From Streptomyces caelestis (GTDB lineage: Bacteria; Actinomycetota; Actinomycetes; Streptomycetales; Streptomycetaceae): 40,131 nt of DNA. Shown in pieces: positions 1 through 9,340 of the stretch. The notes beneath the pieces are model-generated. The model was not told the DNA's origin. It saw only the letters and a program-made list of their open reading frames with translations, and ran no database searches. The stretch lies in contig NZ_LGCN01000206.1 of NCBI RefSeq assembly GCF_001279005.1, positions 1 to 40,131 of the forward strand, read 5' to 3'. Position 1 is the first letter of the stretch, and each line of letters starts with the position of its first letter. A program made the translations under genes and the position numbers.

Positions 1-249
1 GCCGGAAAGCGCGTCAAGCAGGAGATCTACGCACTCCTCGACGCGCCCACCCCCGAAAAGCTCCGCACCTGGCTGGAGACCGGCTACCGGCTCGCGCAGG
101 CCGAGGACGACCGCGTGGCCGTCGCGCGGATACTGGCCGATCCGGACATCAGCGACGCCCTCCGCGCGGCCGCGGAAGAGGTCATCGACGGTACGCCGGA
201 GGAGCTGCGGTACTTCCTGGAGACCGGCCGGTACGAGGTGGACGAGTAG
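1..249 (+). CDS. ALF repeat-containing protein, C-terminal fragment
   Basis: The window opens inside this gene; only the last 82 codons and the TAG stop (247-249) are present. The fragment carries about two copies of the ALF-type repeat seen in many Streptomyces proteins: a helix with LRTWLETGYRLAQAEDDRV, then VAVARILADPDISDALRAAA, then a second LRYFLETG segment just before the end. ALF repeats are short Ala/Leu/Phe-rich helical units, usually in secreted or surface-associated actinobacterial proteins, and their function is not known. The gene converges on purH with a strong hairpin between them. The N-terminus, any signal peptide and any enzymatic domain lie outside the window, so no function is assigned. 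The family call is from motif recognition. Confidence 0.75.
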   Translation, partial: AGKRVKQEIYALLDAPTPEKLRTWLETGYRLAQAEDDRVAVARILADPDISDALRAAAEEVIDGTPEELRYFLETGRYEVDE

Positions 250-255
250 GACACC

Positions 256-289
256 TCCGCCCGGCCGCTCGCACGAGCGGCCGGGCGGA
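256..289. terminator. Bidirectional terminator hairpin between ALF gene and purH
   Basis: A perfect 16-bp inverted repeat (arms 256-271 and 274-289, extremely GC-rich) lies 7 nt after the ALF gene stop and 8 nt before the purH stop on the opposite strand. The short centre means the real loop takes in a few arm bases. It has no long U-tract, which is usual for Streptomyces terminators, and it is placed to serve both convergent genes. Confidence 0.75.
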
Positions 290-296
290 CGGAACC

Positions 297-1883
297 TCAG
301 TGGAAGAAGTGGCGCGTGCCCGTGAAGTACATCGTCACGCCCGCCTTCTTCGCGGCCTCGACGACCAGTTCGTCGCGGACCGAGCCGCCGGGCTGGACCA
401 CGGCCTTCACGCCGGCCTCGGTGAGGATCTCCAGGCCGTCGGGGAACGGGAAGAACGCGTCCGAGGCCGCGTAGGAACCGGCCGCGCGCTCGGCGCCCGC
501 CCGCTCCACCGCCAGCTTCGCGGAGTCGACGCGGTTGACCTGGCCCATGCCGACGCCGACGGAGGCGCCGTCCTTGGCGAGCAGGATCGCGTTGGACTTC
601 ACCGCGCGGCACGCCTTCCAGGCGAAGGCCAGCTCGGCCAGCTCCGCCTCGGGGAGGGCCTCGCCGGTGGCCAGCGTCCAGGTGGCCGGGTCGTCGCCCT
701 CGGCCTGGAGGCGGTCGGTGACCTGGAGGAGCGCGCCGCCGTCGATCGGCTTGACCTCGACCGGGGCGGACGGGGCCTCGGGGGCGCGCAGCACGCGGAT
801 GTTCTTCTTCTTGGTGAGGGCTTCGAGGGCGCCCTCCTCGTAGTCCGGCGCGACGATGACCTCGGTGAAGATCTCCGCGACCTGCTCGGCCATCTCCTTG
901 GACACCGGGCGGTTGACCGCGATCACACCGCCGAACGCCGACAGCGGGTCGCAGGCGTGCGCCTTGCGGTGCGCCTCGGCCACGTCCGCGCCGGTCGCGA
1001 TGCCGCACGGGTTGGCGTGCTTGATGATCGCGACGGCCGGGGCGTCGTGGTCGTACGCGGCACGGAAGGCGGCGTCCGTGTCCGTGTAGTTGTTGTACGA
1101 CATCTCCTTGCCGTGCAACTGCTCCGCCTCGGCGAGGCCGCCCGTGCCGGAGACGTACAGCGCGGCCGGCTGGTGCGGGTTCTCGCCGTAGCGCAGGGTG
1201 TTCTTGCGCTGCCAGGTGGCGCCCAGGAAGTCGGGGAACCGCCCCGCGGCGGAGCCACTGTCGGCCGCGGCGTCGACCGGCGCGTACGCGGAGGCGAACC
1301 AGGAGGCCACCGCCACGTCGTACGCGGCCGTGTGCTGGAAGGCCTCCGCGGCGAGCCGCTTGCGGGTGGTGAGGTCGAAGCCGCCGTCCTGGACCGCGGC
1401 GAGGACGTCCGCGTACCGCGCCGGGCTGGTGACGACGGCGACCGAGGGGTGGTTCTTGGCGGCGGCGCGCACCATGGACGGGCCGCCGATGTCGATCTGC
1501 TCCACGCACTCGTCGGGCGTCGCGCCGGAGGCGACGGTCTCGCGGAACGGGTAGAGGTTGACGACGACGAGGTCGAACGGCTCCACGCCCAGCTCGGCGA
1601 GCTGCCGCCGGTGGTCCTCCAGGCGCAGGTCGGCGAGGATGCCGGCGTGGACCTTCGGGTGCAGGGTCTTGACGCGGCCGTCCAGGCACTCGGGGAAGCC
1701 GGTGAGCTCCTCGACCTTGGTGACGGGCACGCCCGCGGCGGCGATCCTCGCGGCGGTGGACCCGGTGGAGACGAGCTCCACGCCGGCCTCGTGCAGGCCG
1801 CGCGCGAGGTCCTCGAGGCCGGTCTTGTCGTAGACGGAGACGAGCGCCCGTCGGATGGCCCGCTTGTTGCTCTCGGCGGTCAC
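297..1883 (-). CDS. purH: Bifunctional AICAR formyltransferase / IMP cyclohydrolase PurH
   Basis: PurH catalyses the last two steps of de novo purine synthesis: formylation of AICAR with 10-formyl-THF, then ring closure to IMP. The 528-aa protein is full length for the family. The N-terminal third is the MGS-like IMP cyclohydrolase domain, with the signature [15 protein letters not shown] near residue 70. The C-terminal AICAR transformylase domain has [14 protein letters not shown] and the catalytic-region KHANPCG motif near residue 290, and ends in [10 protein letters not shown]. The start is GTG (1881-1883), overlapping the TGA stop of purN by 3 nt within GTGA, so translation is probably coupled to purN. 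It is the second gene of a purN-purH operon and ends against a strong terminator hairpin. Confidence 0.98.
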   Translation of the reverse strand: MTAESNKRAIRRALVSVYDKTGLEDLARGLHEAGVELVSTGSTAARIAAAGVPVTKVEELTGFPECLDGRVKTLHPKVHAGILADLRLEDHRRQLAELGVEPFDLVVVNLYPFRETVASGATPDECVEQIDIGGPSMVRAAAKNHPSVAVVTSPARYADVLAAVQDGGFDLTTRKRLAAEAFQHTAAYDVAVASWFASAYAPVDAAADSGSAAGRFPDFLGATWQRKNTLRYGENPHQPAALYVSGTGGLAEAEQLHGKEMSYNNYTDTDAAFRAAYDHDAPAVAIIKHANPCGIATGADVAEAHRKAHACDPLSAFGGVIAVNRPVSKEMAEQVAEIFTEVIVAPDYEEGALEALTKKKNIRVLRAPEAPSAPVEVKPIDGGALLQVTDRLQAEGDDPATWTLATGEALPEAELAELAFAWKACRAVKSNAILLAKDGASVGVGMGQVNRVDSAKLAVERAGAERAAGSYAASDAFFPFPDGLEILTEAGVKAVVQPGGSVRDELVVEAAKKAGVTMYFTGTRHFFH

Positions 1884-2518
1884 TGGATAACTACCTTTCG
1901 TCCCTCAATGCGATAGCCGTTGCGGGCGAGGAGCCCCACGACCTCGACGAGCAGCCTTCGCTCGACTTCCTTGATGCGCTCGTGCAGAGCGCTCTCGTCG
2001 TCCTCGTCCCGGACCTCCACCACGCCCTGCGCGATGATCGGCCCGGTGTCGACGCCGTCGTCGACGAAGTGGACGGTGCAGCCGGTGACCTTGGCGCCGT
2101 ACGCGAGCGCGTCCCGCACGCCGTGGGCTCCGGGGAAACTGGGCAGCAGGGCGGGGTGGGTGTTGACGAACCGCCCGCCGAAGCGCGCGAGGAACTCCTT
2201 CCCCACGATCTTCATGAACCCGGCGGACACCACGAGGTCGGGCTCGTGGGCGGCGACGGCCTCGGCGAGCGCCGCGTCCCACTCCTCGCGGGTCGCGTGG
2301 TCCTTGACCCTGCACACGAAGGTCGGCAGCCCGGCGCGCTCGGCGCGGGCCAGCCCTTCGACGCCCTCGCGGTCGGCGCCGACGGCCACGATCTCGGCCC
2401 CGTACGCCTCGGCGCCGGTGGCGGCGATCTCGTCGAGGAGCGCCTGGAGGTTGGTGCCGGATCCGGAGACCAGCACGACGAGACGCCTGGCGCGCTCGGC
2501 CACGGGCTTGGCGGCCAC
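1880..2518 (-). CDS. purN: Phosphoribosylglycinamide formyltransferase PurN
   Basis: PurN transfers a formyl group from 10-formyl-THF to GAR, the third step of purine synthesis. The protein has the family's phosphate-binding [15 protein letters not shown] near the N-terminus and the catalytic core [17 protein letters not shown] with the conserved Asn and His, followed by the DTGPIIAQ segment carrying the Asp. I chose the GTG at 2516-2518 (212 aa) because it is preceded by a GAGAAAGG ribosome-binding site and matches the usual family length. An upstream in-frame start at 2575 would add a basic 19-residue extension with no counterpart I know of. First gene of the purN-purH operon; its TGA overlaps the purH GTG start. 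Confidence 0.95.
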   Translation of the reverse strand: MAAKPVAERARRLVVLVSGSGTNLQALLDEIAATGAEAYGAEIVAVGADREGVEGLARAERAGLPTFVCRVKDHATREEWDAALAEAVAAHEPDLVVSAGFMKIVGKEFLARFGGRFVNTHPALLPSFPGAHGVRDALAYGAKVTGCTVHFVDDGVDTGPIIAQGVVEVRDEDDESALHERIKEVERRLLVEVVGLLARNGYRIEGRKVVIQ

Positions 2519-2891
2519 GGTGGGGCCCTTTCTCGGGGAGCGTCTGTACGGTCGGCGGCACAGCGCTTTGTACATTCCTACGAATGCTTCGCGTCCCCGG
2601 ATACGGGGAAGCCTACGAAGCGGCCGACCGTCAGCAACGATACCGGCACACCGGGCGGCCCCCGCGGGACGGGGGCGTGGCCGGAAGGTAGCGTCTGGGA
2701 GGAGCCGGTCCTGGAACGCCGGGGCGCGTGGGAACGCGAACCGTGCACCGGGCGTTCACAGGATGACGGACCCGGGCCGCGGAGAGCCGACGGGAACGCG
2801 CCGGCTCACCAGCCCAGTCGTAGTCGATACGTCGTGCGAGGCGGTCGCGCCGGACCACGCCGTGCTTCATTAAGGGGAAGACGCTCACTTG
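2519..2891. other. Divergent intergenic region purN / membrane protein gene
   Basis: This 373-bp stretch must hold the purN-purH promoter (minus strand) and that of the plus-strand membrane protein gene. The part just upstream of purN (about 2565-2600) is relatively AT-rich. I cannot place convincing -35/-10 boxes. A purine-box or riboswitch architecture is not evident. No open frame here has coding character on both position and codon usage. Confidence 0.4.
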
Positions 2892-3680
2892 ATGCCGGAC
2901 CGCAGCCTGCGACTTCTCACGTTCCCCCAGCAGTCCGCCCAGGGAGGGGAGCGGGGCTCCGCGCTGCTGCGGAAGCGCCCCGCCTCGCCGTCCGACGCCT
3001 CCCGGGGCGAGGGCGACGACGGGCGCCGCGGGGCCCGGGGCCCCGAGGGCGCGCAGGGTTCCCGGGAGCCGCAGGACGACAACCCGTTCGCGCCACCGCC
3101 GGAGGGGACTCCCGACCGGCCCTGGCAGCCGAGGCACCCGTCCGGCGGGGAGGACGGCGGCCGCTCCTCCTGGGGCCGGAACTGGAGCGACCGGCAGCCC
3201 GGCCGTTCCGCCGGCGGTTTCGGCGAGCGCCCGCGCGGCCCCGAGGGGCAGGGCGGCGGCCCTCAGAGGCCCGGCATGCGCTGGGATCCCACGGACCCGG
3301 CCCAGCGCCGTGCGCGGTACGCCCTGCTGTCCGGCATGTGGGCCTTCTTCTTCGGCCTCTTCGGCTGGCCGTACGTCGCGCTGCTGCTGGGGGCGCTGGC
3401 CCTGTACTGGGGCGTCAGCGCCCTGCGGGCCAAGCCCCGCGCGCAGGACCCGGACGCCCCGGCGTCCGAGCCGAAGGGCCGCCCGCAGACCACGGCCGCG
3501 GTGAGCGGAGTGGTCACGGGGTCGCTGGCGCTCGCCCTGGTCGCCGCGTCCTTCACGGCCCAGCTGGTCTACAGCGACTACTACACCTGCACCGACGACG
3601 CCCTCACCCAGGAGGCCCGCCAGTCCTGCGGCGATCTCCTCCCGGAGCAGCTGCGCGACCTCCTGGGCACCACCGACTGA
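2892..3680 (+). CDS. Proline/glycine-rich membrane protein, function unknown
   Basis: This 262-aa protein has a long disordered N-terminal half rich in Pro, Gly, Arg and Asp, including NPFAPPPEG and [18 protein letters not shown], then a conserved juxtamembrane [20 protein letters not shown]. Two hydrophobic segments follow, near residues 141-175 and 202-228, and a short Cys-containing tail ([19 protein letters not shown]) that would lie outside the membrane and could form a disulfide. The ATG at 2892 follows AAGGGGAAG at about 2872-2880; a TTG lies directly before it at 2889. Family members I recall begin close to the NPFAPPPEG motif, so the first 60 or so residues may be a poorly conserved extension. 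It converges with the DUF6350 gene only 9 nt away. No function can be assigned. Confidence 0.75.
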   Translation: MPDRSLRLLTFPQQSAQGGERGSALLRKRPASPSDASRGEGDDGRRGARGPEGAQGSREPQDDNPFAPPPEGTPDRPWQPRHPSGGEDGGRSSWGRNWSDRQPGRSAGGFGERPRGPEGQGGGPQRPGMRWDPTDPAQRRARYALLSGMWAFFFGLFGWPYVALLLGALALYWGVSALRAKPRAQDPDAPASEPKGRPQTTAAVSGVVTGSLALALVAASFTAQLVYSDYYTCTDDALTQEARQSCGDLLPEQLRDLLGTTD

Positions 3681-3689
3681 CGTCCGCGC

Positions 3690-5309
3690 TCACTCCCGGG
3701 CGCCGGGGGCGGGGGGCTCCTCGCCGGGGTCGGCGCTCGCGTCCCGCACGCCGAACGGCATGTCCCAGTCCCACCGGCCGGACGCGGAGTCCCGGAAGGC
3801 GGGGGTGGAATCCCGGGTGCGGGGGGACGCGTACGGGTCGTCGCGCGGGAGCGGCGGGGCCGGCCGACGACGCGCGGAGGGCGCGGGCCTCGCCTCCTCG
3901 GGGGCGCGGCGGCTCCGGGGCGCGACGGGTCCCGGGATCCGGTTCCCCGGCCCGCGGCGGTTCTGTGGTGACGCGGGCCCCGGGGGCCGGTCCTCCGACC
4001 CGCCTCCGGGCGGGCGGCGGCGCCAGGCGCGTACCGCCAGTGACGTGGGGACCGCCACCAGCGTGAGCCACGCCAGTGCCGCGGCTCCCACCTCCCACCA
4101 CACGGGGCCGAACCGGGAGAGCGCGGCCACCCCCAGCGGCCCGCCCGCGAGCGCGGCGAGCACGGACAGCAGGGCCGCGCACAGCAGGGCCGTCAGTCCC
4201 GCCGCCCCGGCGGTCCGGCCGGGGGACCAGGCCGGTGCGGGCGCCCGGCCGCTCCTCGCGGCGCCCCGTCCCACGAACCACCCCGCCACCAGTCCGGCCG
4301 CCACCGGCAGCGCCGCCGCCGCCCAGTTCGGCGCGGTCCCCGCTCCCGGGTCCGGTACCGCCGCGAGCAGCGGGAACGGCGGCAGCGGCGGGGCGGGCGG
4401 GGAGAACAGCGGGGTCACCCGGGCGCCGGTCCCGAGGAGGAAGCCGGGGCCGAGGGCGTACGCCGCCGCCCACACCGCGGCGTTCGGCGCCAGGGCGACG
4501 CAGAGCAGCAGCACCGCCAGCCATCCCGACCAGCCCTCCGTCAGCCGCAGGAACGCCTGCCGGGTCTCCCCGCCGTGCCGTCCCAGCGACACCGCGAGGA
4601 GCAGCGCCCCGCCGCCGGCCAGCACCGTCGCCCCGGCCGCCGCCGCCCGCGCCACGACTCCGGGGCGGCCGTCCGGTCCGAGGACCAGATGGCGCGCCCT
4701 CCTCGGCAGCACCGCCCCCAGCACCCGCTCCAGCGGTCCGCTCGGACGGCCGTACGCCGTCCACACCCCTGCCCCGGCGGCCAGTCCGGCGACCAGCGGC
4801 ACGCACACCGCGGCCCCCTGCCACGCCGGCCGCAGCGCGCCGCCCGCGCAGGAGAGCGCGGCGGGAACGCCGACGGCGAGGTAGCCGAGGAGGACGCCCG
4901 CCCACGCCGTACGGCCGGGGACGAGCGGGGCCTCGCCGCCCGCGCCGCCCTCCGCCGCGTCGCGGGCCGCCCGGTGCAGCAGCCACACCGGCAGCGCGAG
5001 CAGCAGCAGCGGCGGGACGCCCACGGGTGCGGGAACGCCGAAGAGCGTGTCGGCGCGGACCAGTTCGGCGCCGTGGGCCAGCAGCCACAGCGCCGCCGCG
5101 ATGCGCAGGGCGCCGCCGGGCCCGCTGTCGGGGTAGGGCGAGCTGATCCACAGCAGGATCACGAGCACGGTGAGCGCCGCGAGCCCCAGCCCGGCCGCGA
5201 GGGCGCCGCCGAGGAGGCCGGGGGCGAGCCCGGGCGAGCGGTCGCGCAGCCGGGTGAGCAGGGCGGCCGGCGTGGTAGGGCGAGCGGTCTTCTGGGTCAC
5301 GTCCGCCAT
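3690..5309 (-). CDS. DUF6350 family multi-pass membrane protein
   Basis: This 539-aa integral membrane protein has roughly ten hydrophobic segments across residues 30-410, starting with [20 protein letters not shown] and the recurring family segments [19 protein letters not shown] and [22 protein letters not shown]. The C-terminal 110 residues are a disordered cytoplasmic Pro/Arg-rich tail with acidic patches. It matches what is catalogued as DUF6350, a streptomycete family next to purN/sucC in many genomes; the function is unknown. The ATG at 5307-5309 has a GGGAG only 1 nt away. The GTG three codons on (5298-5300) is better spaced from that GGGAG, so the start is uncertain by three codons. 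It is divergent from the XRE/sigma-like gene. Confidence 0.85.
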   Translation of the reverse strand: MADVTQKTARPTTPAALLTRLRDRSPGLAPGLLGGALAAGLGLAALTVLVILLWISSPYPDSGPGGALRIAAALWLLAHGAELVRADTLFGVPAPVGVPPLLLLALPVWLLHRAARDAAEGGAGGEAPLVPGRTAWAGVLLGYLAVGVPAALSCAGGALRPAWQGAAVCVPLVAGLAAGAGVWTAYGRPSGPLERVLGAVLPRRARHLVLGPDGRPGVVARAAAAGATVLAGGGALLLAVSLGRHGGETRQAFLRLTEGWSGWLAVLLLCVALAPNAAVWAAAYALGPGFLLGTGARVTPLFSPPAPPLPPFPLLAAVPDPGAGTAPNWAAAALPVAAGLVAGWFVGRGAARSGRAPAPAWSPGRTAGAAGLTALLCAALLSVLAALAGGPLGVAALSRFGPVWWEVGAAALAWLTLVAVPTSLAVRAWRRRPPGGGSEDRPPGPASPQNRRGPGNRIPGPVAPRSRRAPEEARPAPSARRRPAPPLPRDDPYASPRTRDSTPAFRDSASGRWDWDMPFGVRDASADPGEEPPAPGARE

Positions 5310-5355
5310 GCTCCCAACGACACGCGTCTTCCCGGCGTAACGGGCGAACCGTGGC

Positions 5356-5386
5356 TGTGTCGCTCAATATACGTTTATGTACTTTT
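5356..5386 (+). promoter_or_regulatory. AT-rich putative promoter of the XRE/sigma-like gene
   Basis: An AT-rich patch (5364-5386, CAATATACGTTTATGTAC and following T-run) stands out in very GC-rich surroundings, about 20 nt upstream of the ribosome-binding site GGAGGGG. One reading is TGTGTC (5356-5361), an 18-bp spacer and TACTTT (5380-5385). The hexamers are weak matches, so only the AT-rich promoter-like character is firm. Confidence 0.35.
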
Positions 5387-5405
5387 CTGGACGGAGGGGC
5401 GCCCC

Positions 5406-6581
5406 ATGACGCGGAGCCCCGCCACCCCGCTCCCCTCGCCCGACGAACGCCGACGCCTGCGCGAGGAGGCCTCGCTGACGTGGCCTCAGCTCGCCGAGCG
5501 CATGGGCGTCCGGCCGGAGACGGTGCGTGCGTGGGAGTCCGGCCGCAGCGCGCCCCGGGGCCGGAACCGGGAGGCGTACGCGGAGCTGCTGGCCGGTCTG
5601 GCGGAAGGAGCCGCCGGTGCGGGACCGCGGGAGTCCGTGTCCGTTCGTCGGAAAGAGGAGGTCACCGCGGTGGTGACGGTGTGCCCGGGCGAGCCGGGCG
5701 GCGACGGCCGTCCCGGAGCGGTGGCGCCGGAGGCCTCCGCGTTCGCGCAGGCGCCCCCGCCGTCGTCCGCCTTCCGCGAGGCACGCCTGACGCCCGCTCA
5801 GGCCTTCGACGCGCTGTACTCCTTCTGCGCCCCCGCCCTCGTCCGGCAGACCTATCTGCTCACCGGCCGCCGCGCGCTCGCCCGCGAGTCCGTGGAGCGG
5901 GCCTTCCAGCTGGCCTGGGACCGCTGGCCCGAGGTGGCCCGGGACCCGGACCCGGCCGGCTGGGTGCGCGCGGCGGCGTACGAGTGGGCGCTCTCCCCGT
6001 GGCACCGGTTCCGCCGCCGCCACCGGCAATCCGAACCGCCGCCCCCGGACGAGGACGACCGCGCGCTCCTGGAGGTCCTGCTGCGCCTGCCGCCGCCGTA
6101 CCGCCGCGCGCTCCTGCTGTACGACGGGCTCGGCCTCGGTCTGCCCGAGACGGCGGCGGAGACGGAGGCCACCACCCGGGCGACGGCCGGCCGGCTGGCG
6201 CACGCGCGCGAGACCGTCGCCGCCCGGCTCCCCGAGCTGTCGGACCCGCGGGAGCTGCGCCGGCGGCTGGCCGGACTGGCCCGCACCGGGCGGCTGCGGG
6301 CGGCCGAGCCACCGGTGGTGCGCGGCGGCGGCGAGCGCCGGACCCGGTTCTGGACCCGGGCCGCCGTCGCGTTCACGGTCGCGCTGATCGGCGCCACGGC
6401 GTTCACCCTGCGCACCGCCCCGACCCGCTACGAGCCGCCGGTGCCGCCGGGCGAGACGGTGCGGGGTGTTCCGCCGCGGGTGGCGCCCGGCCCCTTGTCG
6501 GAGGACCGGCGCGAGCTGCGCACCCGGCTGCGGGAGGAACTGCCGCGGGGACCGGAACGGCTGGTGCCGCAGGCGCGGTAG
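5406..6581 (+). CDS. XRE-type HTH protein with sigma-factor-like core and C-terminal TM segment
   Basis: This 391-aa protein combines three parts. Residues about 15-66 form an XRE/Cro-type helix-turn-helix (LTWPQLAERMGVRPETVRAW followed by ESGRSAPRGRNREAY). After a linker, residues about 128-205 resemble ECF sigma region 2 (FDALYSFCAPALVRQTYLL, then ESVERAFQLAWDRWPEV), and residues about 220-278 resemble region 4 (LLRLPPPYRRALLLYDGLGL, then ETAAETEATTRATAGRLAHA). Residues about 315-338 are a single transmembrane helix (RAAVAFTVALIGATAFTL), followed by a Pro/Arg-rich extracytoplasmic tail. The ATG at 5406 follows GGAGGGG; a much longer frame upstream is non-coding. The sigma-like regions look degenerate, so promoter recognition is uncertain. 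It could act as a membrane-tethered regulator; no target is evident. It is divergent from DUF6350 and convergent with sucD. Confidence 0.8.
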   Translation: MTRSPATPLPSPDERRRLREEASLTWPQLAERMGVRPETVRAWESGRSAPRGRNREAYAELLAGLAEGAAGAGPRESVSVRRKEEVTAVVTVCPGEPGGDGRPGAVAPEASAFAQAPPPSSAFREARLTPAQAFDALYSFCAPALVRQTYLLTGRRALARESVERAFQLAWDRWPEVARDPDPAGWVRAAAYEWALSPWHRFRRRHRQSEPPPPDEDDRALLEVLLRLPPPYRRALLLYDGLGLGLPETAAETEATTRATAGRLAHARETVAARLPELSDPRELRRRLAGLARTGRLRAAEPPVVRGGGERRTRFWTRAAVAFTVALIGATAFTLRTAPTRYEPPVPPGETVRGVPPRVAPGPLSEDRRELRTRLREELPRGPERLVPQAR

Positions 6582-6601
6582 CGACCGGCGGAGACGACGG
6601 G

Positions 6602-6632
6602 GGGCCCGTCCCCCACCGCGGGGAACGGGCCC
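6602..6632. terminator. Terminator hairpin between XRE/sigma-like gene and sucD
   Basis: GGGCCCGT (6602-6609) pairs with ACGGGCCC (6625-6632), and the inner CCCC and GGGG extend the stem with a single bulged A. It sits between the convergent stop codons at 6581 and 6660 and can serve both strands. Confidence 0.7.
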
Positions 6633-6659
6633 ACCCGTGCCGTGCTCTGCGCGAGCGGC

Positions 6660-7544
6660 TCAGCCGGCGAGGATCGCGCGCGCCAGCTTCGCCGTCTCGG
6701 TCGGGGTCTTGCCGACCTTGACGCCGGCGGCCTCGAGGGCCTCCTTCTTCGCGGCGGCCGTGCCGGAGGAACCGGAGACGATGGCGCCGGCGTGGCCCAT
6801 GGTCTTGCCCTCGGGCGCGGTGAAGCCCGCGACGTAGCCGACGACCGGCTTCTTCACGTTCTCCTTGATGAAGGCCGCGGCCCGCTCCTCGGCGTCGCCG
6901 CCGATCTCACCGATCATCACGATCAGGTCGGTGTCGGGGTCGGCCTCGAACGCGGCGAGCGCGTCGATGTGCGTGGTGCCGATGACCGGGTCGCCGCCGA
7001 TGCCCACGGCCGAGGAGAAGCCGATGTCGCGCAGCTCGTACATCATCTGGTACGTCAGCGTGCCGGACTTCGAGACCAGGCCGATGCGGCCCGGCTTGGT
7101 GATGTCGCCCGGGATGATGCCGGCGTTCGACTGACCGGGGGTGATCAGACCCGGGCAGTTCGGGCCGATGATCCGGGTCTTGTCGCCCTTCTCCACGGCG
7201 TACGCGTAGAAGGCGGCGGAGTCGTGCACCGCGATGCCCTCGGTGATGACGACCGCGAGCGGGATCTCGGCGTCGATGGCCTCGACGACGGCGGCCTTGG
7301 CGAAGGCCGGCGGCACGAAGAGGACGGACACGTTCGCGCCCGTCTTCTCCATCGCCTCGGCGACCGTGCCGAAGACCGGGATCTCGTTGCCGTCGATGTC
7401 GACGGACGTGCCGGCCTTGCGGGGGTTCACGCCACCGACGATGTTCGTGCCGTCGGCCAGCATGAGCTTGGTGTGCTTCATGCCCGTGGCACCGGTCATG
7501 CCCTGGACGATGACCTTGGAGTCCTTGTTGAGGAAGATAGCCAT
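6660..7544 (-). CDS. sucD: Succinyl-CoA ligase (ADP/GDP-forming) alpha subunit SucD
   Basis: SucD is the CoA-binding, phosphohistidine-carrying subunit of succinyl-CoA synthetase, which makes ATP or GTP in the TCA cycle. The 294-aa protein is of normal length. It begins [18 protein letters not shown], has the CoA-binding Rossmann segments, [13 protein letters not shown] in the middle, and the phosphorylated His in [18 protein letters not shown] at residue 251. ATG start at 7542-7544. It lies 21 nt downstream of sucC in the same orientation, so the two form a sucC-sucD operon giving equal subunits. Nothing is unusual in the sequence. Confidence 0.98.
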   Translation of the reverse strand: MAIFLNKDSKVIVQGMTGATGMKHTKLMLADGTNIVGGVNPRKAGTSVDIDGNEIPVFGTVAEAMEKTGANVSVLFVPPAFAKAAVVEAIDAEIPLAVVITEGIAVHDSAAFYAYAVEKGDKTRIIGPNCPGLITPGQSNAGIIPGDITKPGRIGLVSKSGTLTYQMMYELRDIGFSSAVGIGGDPVIGTTHIDALAAFEADPDTDLIVMIGEIGGDAEERAAAFIKENVKKPVVGYVAGFTAPEGKTMGHAGAIVSGSSGTAAAKKEALEAAGVKVGKTPTETAKLARAILAG

Positions 7545-7565
7545 GGCTGTCTGAGTCCCTCTTCC

Positions 7566-8744
7566 TTACTTCGCAGCCGCGAGCTCGGCGGCCTTGTCGG
7601 CCGCGCCGTCCATGGTGTCCACGCGCTGCACCAGCGGGTGGTTGGCGTCGGAGAGGATCTTGCGACCCAGCTCGGCGTTGTTGCCGTCGAGGCGGACGAC
7701 GAGGGGCTTGGTGACTTCCTCGCCCTTGTCCGCGAGCAGCTGCAGCGCCTGCACGATGCCGTTGGCGACCTCGTCGCAGGCGGTGATGCCGCCGAAGACG
7801 TTGACGAAGACGGACTTGACGTCCGGGTCGCCGAGGATGATCTCCAGGCCGTTCGCCATGACGGCGGCGGAGGCGCCGCCACCGATGTCGAGGAAGTTGG
7901 CGGGCTTGACGCCGCCGTGGGCCTCACCGGCGTAGGCGACGACGTCGAGGGTGCTCATGACGAGACCCGCGCCGTTGCCGATGATGCCGACCTCGCCGTC
8001 GAGCTTGACGTAGTTGAGGTTCTTCTCCTTGGCCGCGGCCTCGAGCGGGTTGGCGGAGGCCTTGTCCTGCAGGGCCTCGTGCTCCGGCTGACGGAACTCG
8101 GCGTTCTCGTCCAGGGAGACCTTGCCGTCCAGGGCGAGGACGTCACCGGAGGCGACCTTGGCCAGCGGGTTGACCTCGACGAGGAGCGCGTCCTCGGCGA
8201 CGAAGGTCTTCCACAGGGTGACCAGGACGTCGGCGACCTTGTCGGCGACCTCGGCCGGGAAGTGCGCCGCCTCGACGATCTCGCGGGCCTTGGCGGGGGT
8301 CACGCCCTCGTTGGCGTCGATCGGGGTCTTGGCGACGGCCTCGGGGCGGGTGGCCGCCACCTCCTCGATCTCCATGCCGCCCTCGACGGAGGCGATGGAG
8401 AGGAAGGTGCGGTTGGCACGGTCGAGGAGGAAGGAGACGTAGTACTCCTCGACGATCTCCGGGGCGGTCTCGGCGATCATCACCTTGTGGACCGTGTGGC
8501 CCTTGATGTCCATGCCGAGGATGTTGGTCGCGTGCTCGACCGCCTCGTCGGGGGTGGCGGCGAGCTTGACGCCGCCGGCCTTGCCACGGCCGCCGACCTT
8601 CACCTGGGCCTTGACGACGGACTTGCCACCGAGACGCTCGGTGGCTGCGCGGGCCGCCTCAGGCGTGTCGATGACTTCACCGGCCAGCACCGGTACATCG
8701 TGCTTGGCGAAGAGGTCCCTCGCCTGGTACTCGAACAGGTCCAC
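7566..8744 (-). CDS. sucC: Succinyl-CoA ligase beta subunit SucC
   Basis: SucC is the nucleotide-binding (ATP-grasp) and succinate-binding subunit partnering SucD. The 392-aa protein starts [20 protein letters not shown], the typical family beginning. It has the ATP-grasp region with [17 protein letters not shown] near residues 45-61 and the C-terminal ligase domain with [19 protein letters not shown] near residues 315-333. The start is GTG (8742-8744) with GGGACGGAAG just upstream. First gene of the sucCD operon. Its long upstream region contains a Crp-like palindrome at 8925-8940, which suggests cAMP-Crp influence on TCA flux. Confidence 0.98.
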   Translation of the reverse strand: MDLFEYQARDLFAKHDVPVLAGEVIDTPEAARAATERLGGKSVVKAQVKVGGRGKAGGVKLAATPDEAVEHATNILGMDIKGHTVHKVMIAETAPEIVEEYYVSFLLDRANRTFLSIASVEGGMEIEEVAATRPEAVAKTPIDANEGVTPAKAREIVEAAHFPAEVADKVADVLVTLWKTFVAEDALLVEVNPLAKVASGDVLALDGKVSLDENAEFRQPEHEALQDKASANPLEAAAKEKNLNYVKLDGEVGIIGNGAGLVMSTLDVVAYAGEAHGGVKPANFLDIGGGASAAVMANGLEIILGDPDVKSVFVNVFGGITACDEVANGIVQALQLLADKGEEVTKPLVVRLDGNNAELGRKILSDANHPLVQRVDTMDGAADKAAELAAAK

Positions 8745-8924
8745 GCGCTTCCGTCCCTATCAGTGATCTCGCGGTTCGTTGGATGCGTGGGCGTGCCGCG
8801 AAGGGCAACGTGACGTCCGCTGTGTCACAAGGGAGGCGCACACGGTGACCGAGCGCGCGGCATGTCCGTCTCGCAGGTTATCGCCGCTTGGGGGGGCTCT
8901 CTAAATCGCGGGTCACACGTGAGC

Positions 8925-8940
8925 GGTGATACCTGTCACA
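8925..8940. promoter_or_regulatory. Putative Crp (cAMP receptor protein) binding site upstream of sucCD
   Basis: GGTGATACCTGTCACA is a near-perfect inverted repeat (GTGA-N6-TCAC). It fits the published S. coelicolor Crp motif GTG-N6-G-N-CAC exactly (GTG 8926-8928, G 8935, CAC 8937-8939) and the E. coli TGTGA-N6-TCACA consensus at nine of ten positions. It lies about 180 bp upstream of the sucC start. Binding is inferred. Confidence 0.5.
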
Positions 8941-8977
8941 TGATGCCGTCATCCCTGGCACGGCGTGCCGGGCGTGA

Positions 8978-9015
8978 GGGGCCTCACCGGGCTGGGGTCG
9001 GCCCGGTGAGGCCCC
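8978..9015. terminator. Strong 15-bp hairpin
   Basis: Arms GGGGCCTCACCGGGC (8978-8992) and GCCCGGTGAGGCCCC (9001-9015) are perfect complements with an 8-nt loop. A small second stem-loop, GGCACGGCGTGCC, abuts it at 8958-8970. It probably ends read-through from the minus-strand secreted-protein gene before the sucCD promoter. No U-tract is present. Confidence 0.55.
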
Positions 9016-9223
9016 GGCGAACAACCCGGAGGGGCGGTGAGCACCCTGTTCTCCGGGATGCGGGGGACCGGGTCCCACCCCAAGGGGACCGGTCGCCCCT
9101 CCACGGGGTTCCTTCCGACCGGACGGGCCGACGGCTTTCGACTGTCCGGGTCCTGACGCCCCGCGGAGACCTTCATTACCCGTGAGTCGGATACGGGTGG
9201 GACGCGGGGCGTGCGGCCGGGCT

Positions 9224-9244
9224 CCGTGGCGGGGTCCGCCACGG
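9224..9244. terminator. 9-bp hairpin downstream of secreted-protein gene
   Basis: CCGTGGCGG (9224-9232) and CCGCCACGG (9236-9244) form a perfect stem with a 3-nt loop, about 97 nt beyond the stop of the minus-strand gene that ends at 9341. It is likely the first terminator of that gene. Confidence 0.5.
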
Positions 9245-9340
9245 CTTCCGCCGGGACGCGCAAGGCGCACGGAAGGGGTCCGGACGGGTCGGCTGCCGCG
9301 CCCTCGCGCGTGTGGGTCCGCGGCGAGGGAGGGACGGCCT

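Larger units (their letters stand above)
8745..9340. other. sucC upstream region, no gene seen
   Basis: This 596-bp stretch separates sucC from the secreted-protein gene, both on the minus strand. It holds a Crp-like site (8925-8940), a 15-bp hairpin (8978-9015), a 9-bp hairpin (9224-9244) and, by position, the sucCD promoter. The -10 may be in the GATAACCT reading on the minus strand near 8875-8882, but this is weak. Short frames here lack a ribosome-binding site and recognisable protein features. Confidence 0.5.

Noticed and set aside
300..1916. Long plus-strand frame opposite purH (538 codons)
   Set aside because: Antisense shadow of purH with no domain or ribosome-binding site evidence.
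6642..8813. Long plus-strand frame opposite sucCD (723 codons)
   Set aside because: sucC and sucD are unmistakable on the other strand; the antisense translation has no recognisable domain and the frame is a composition artefact.
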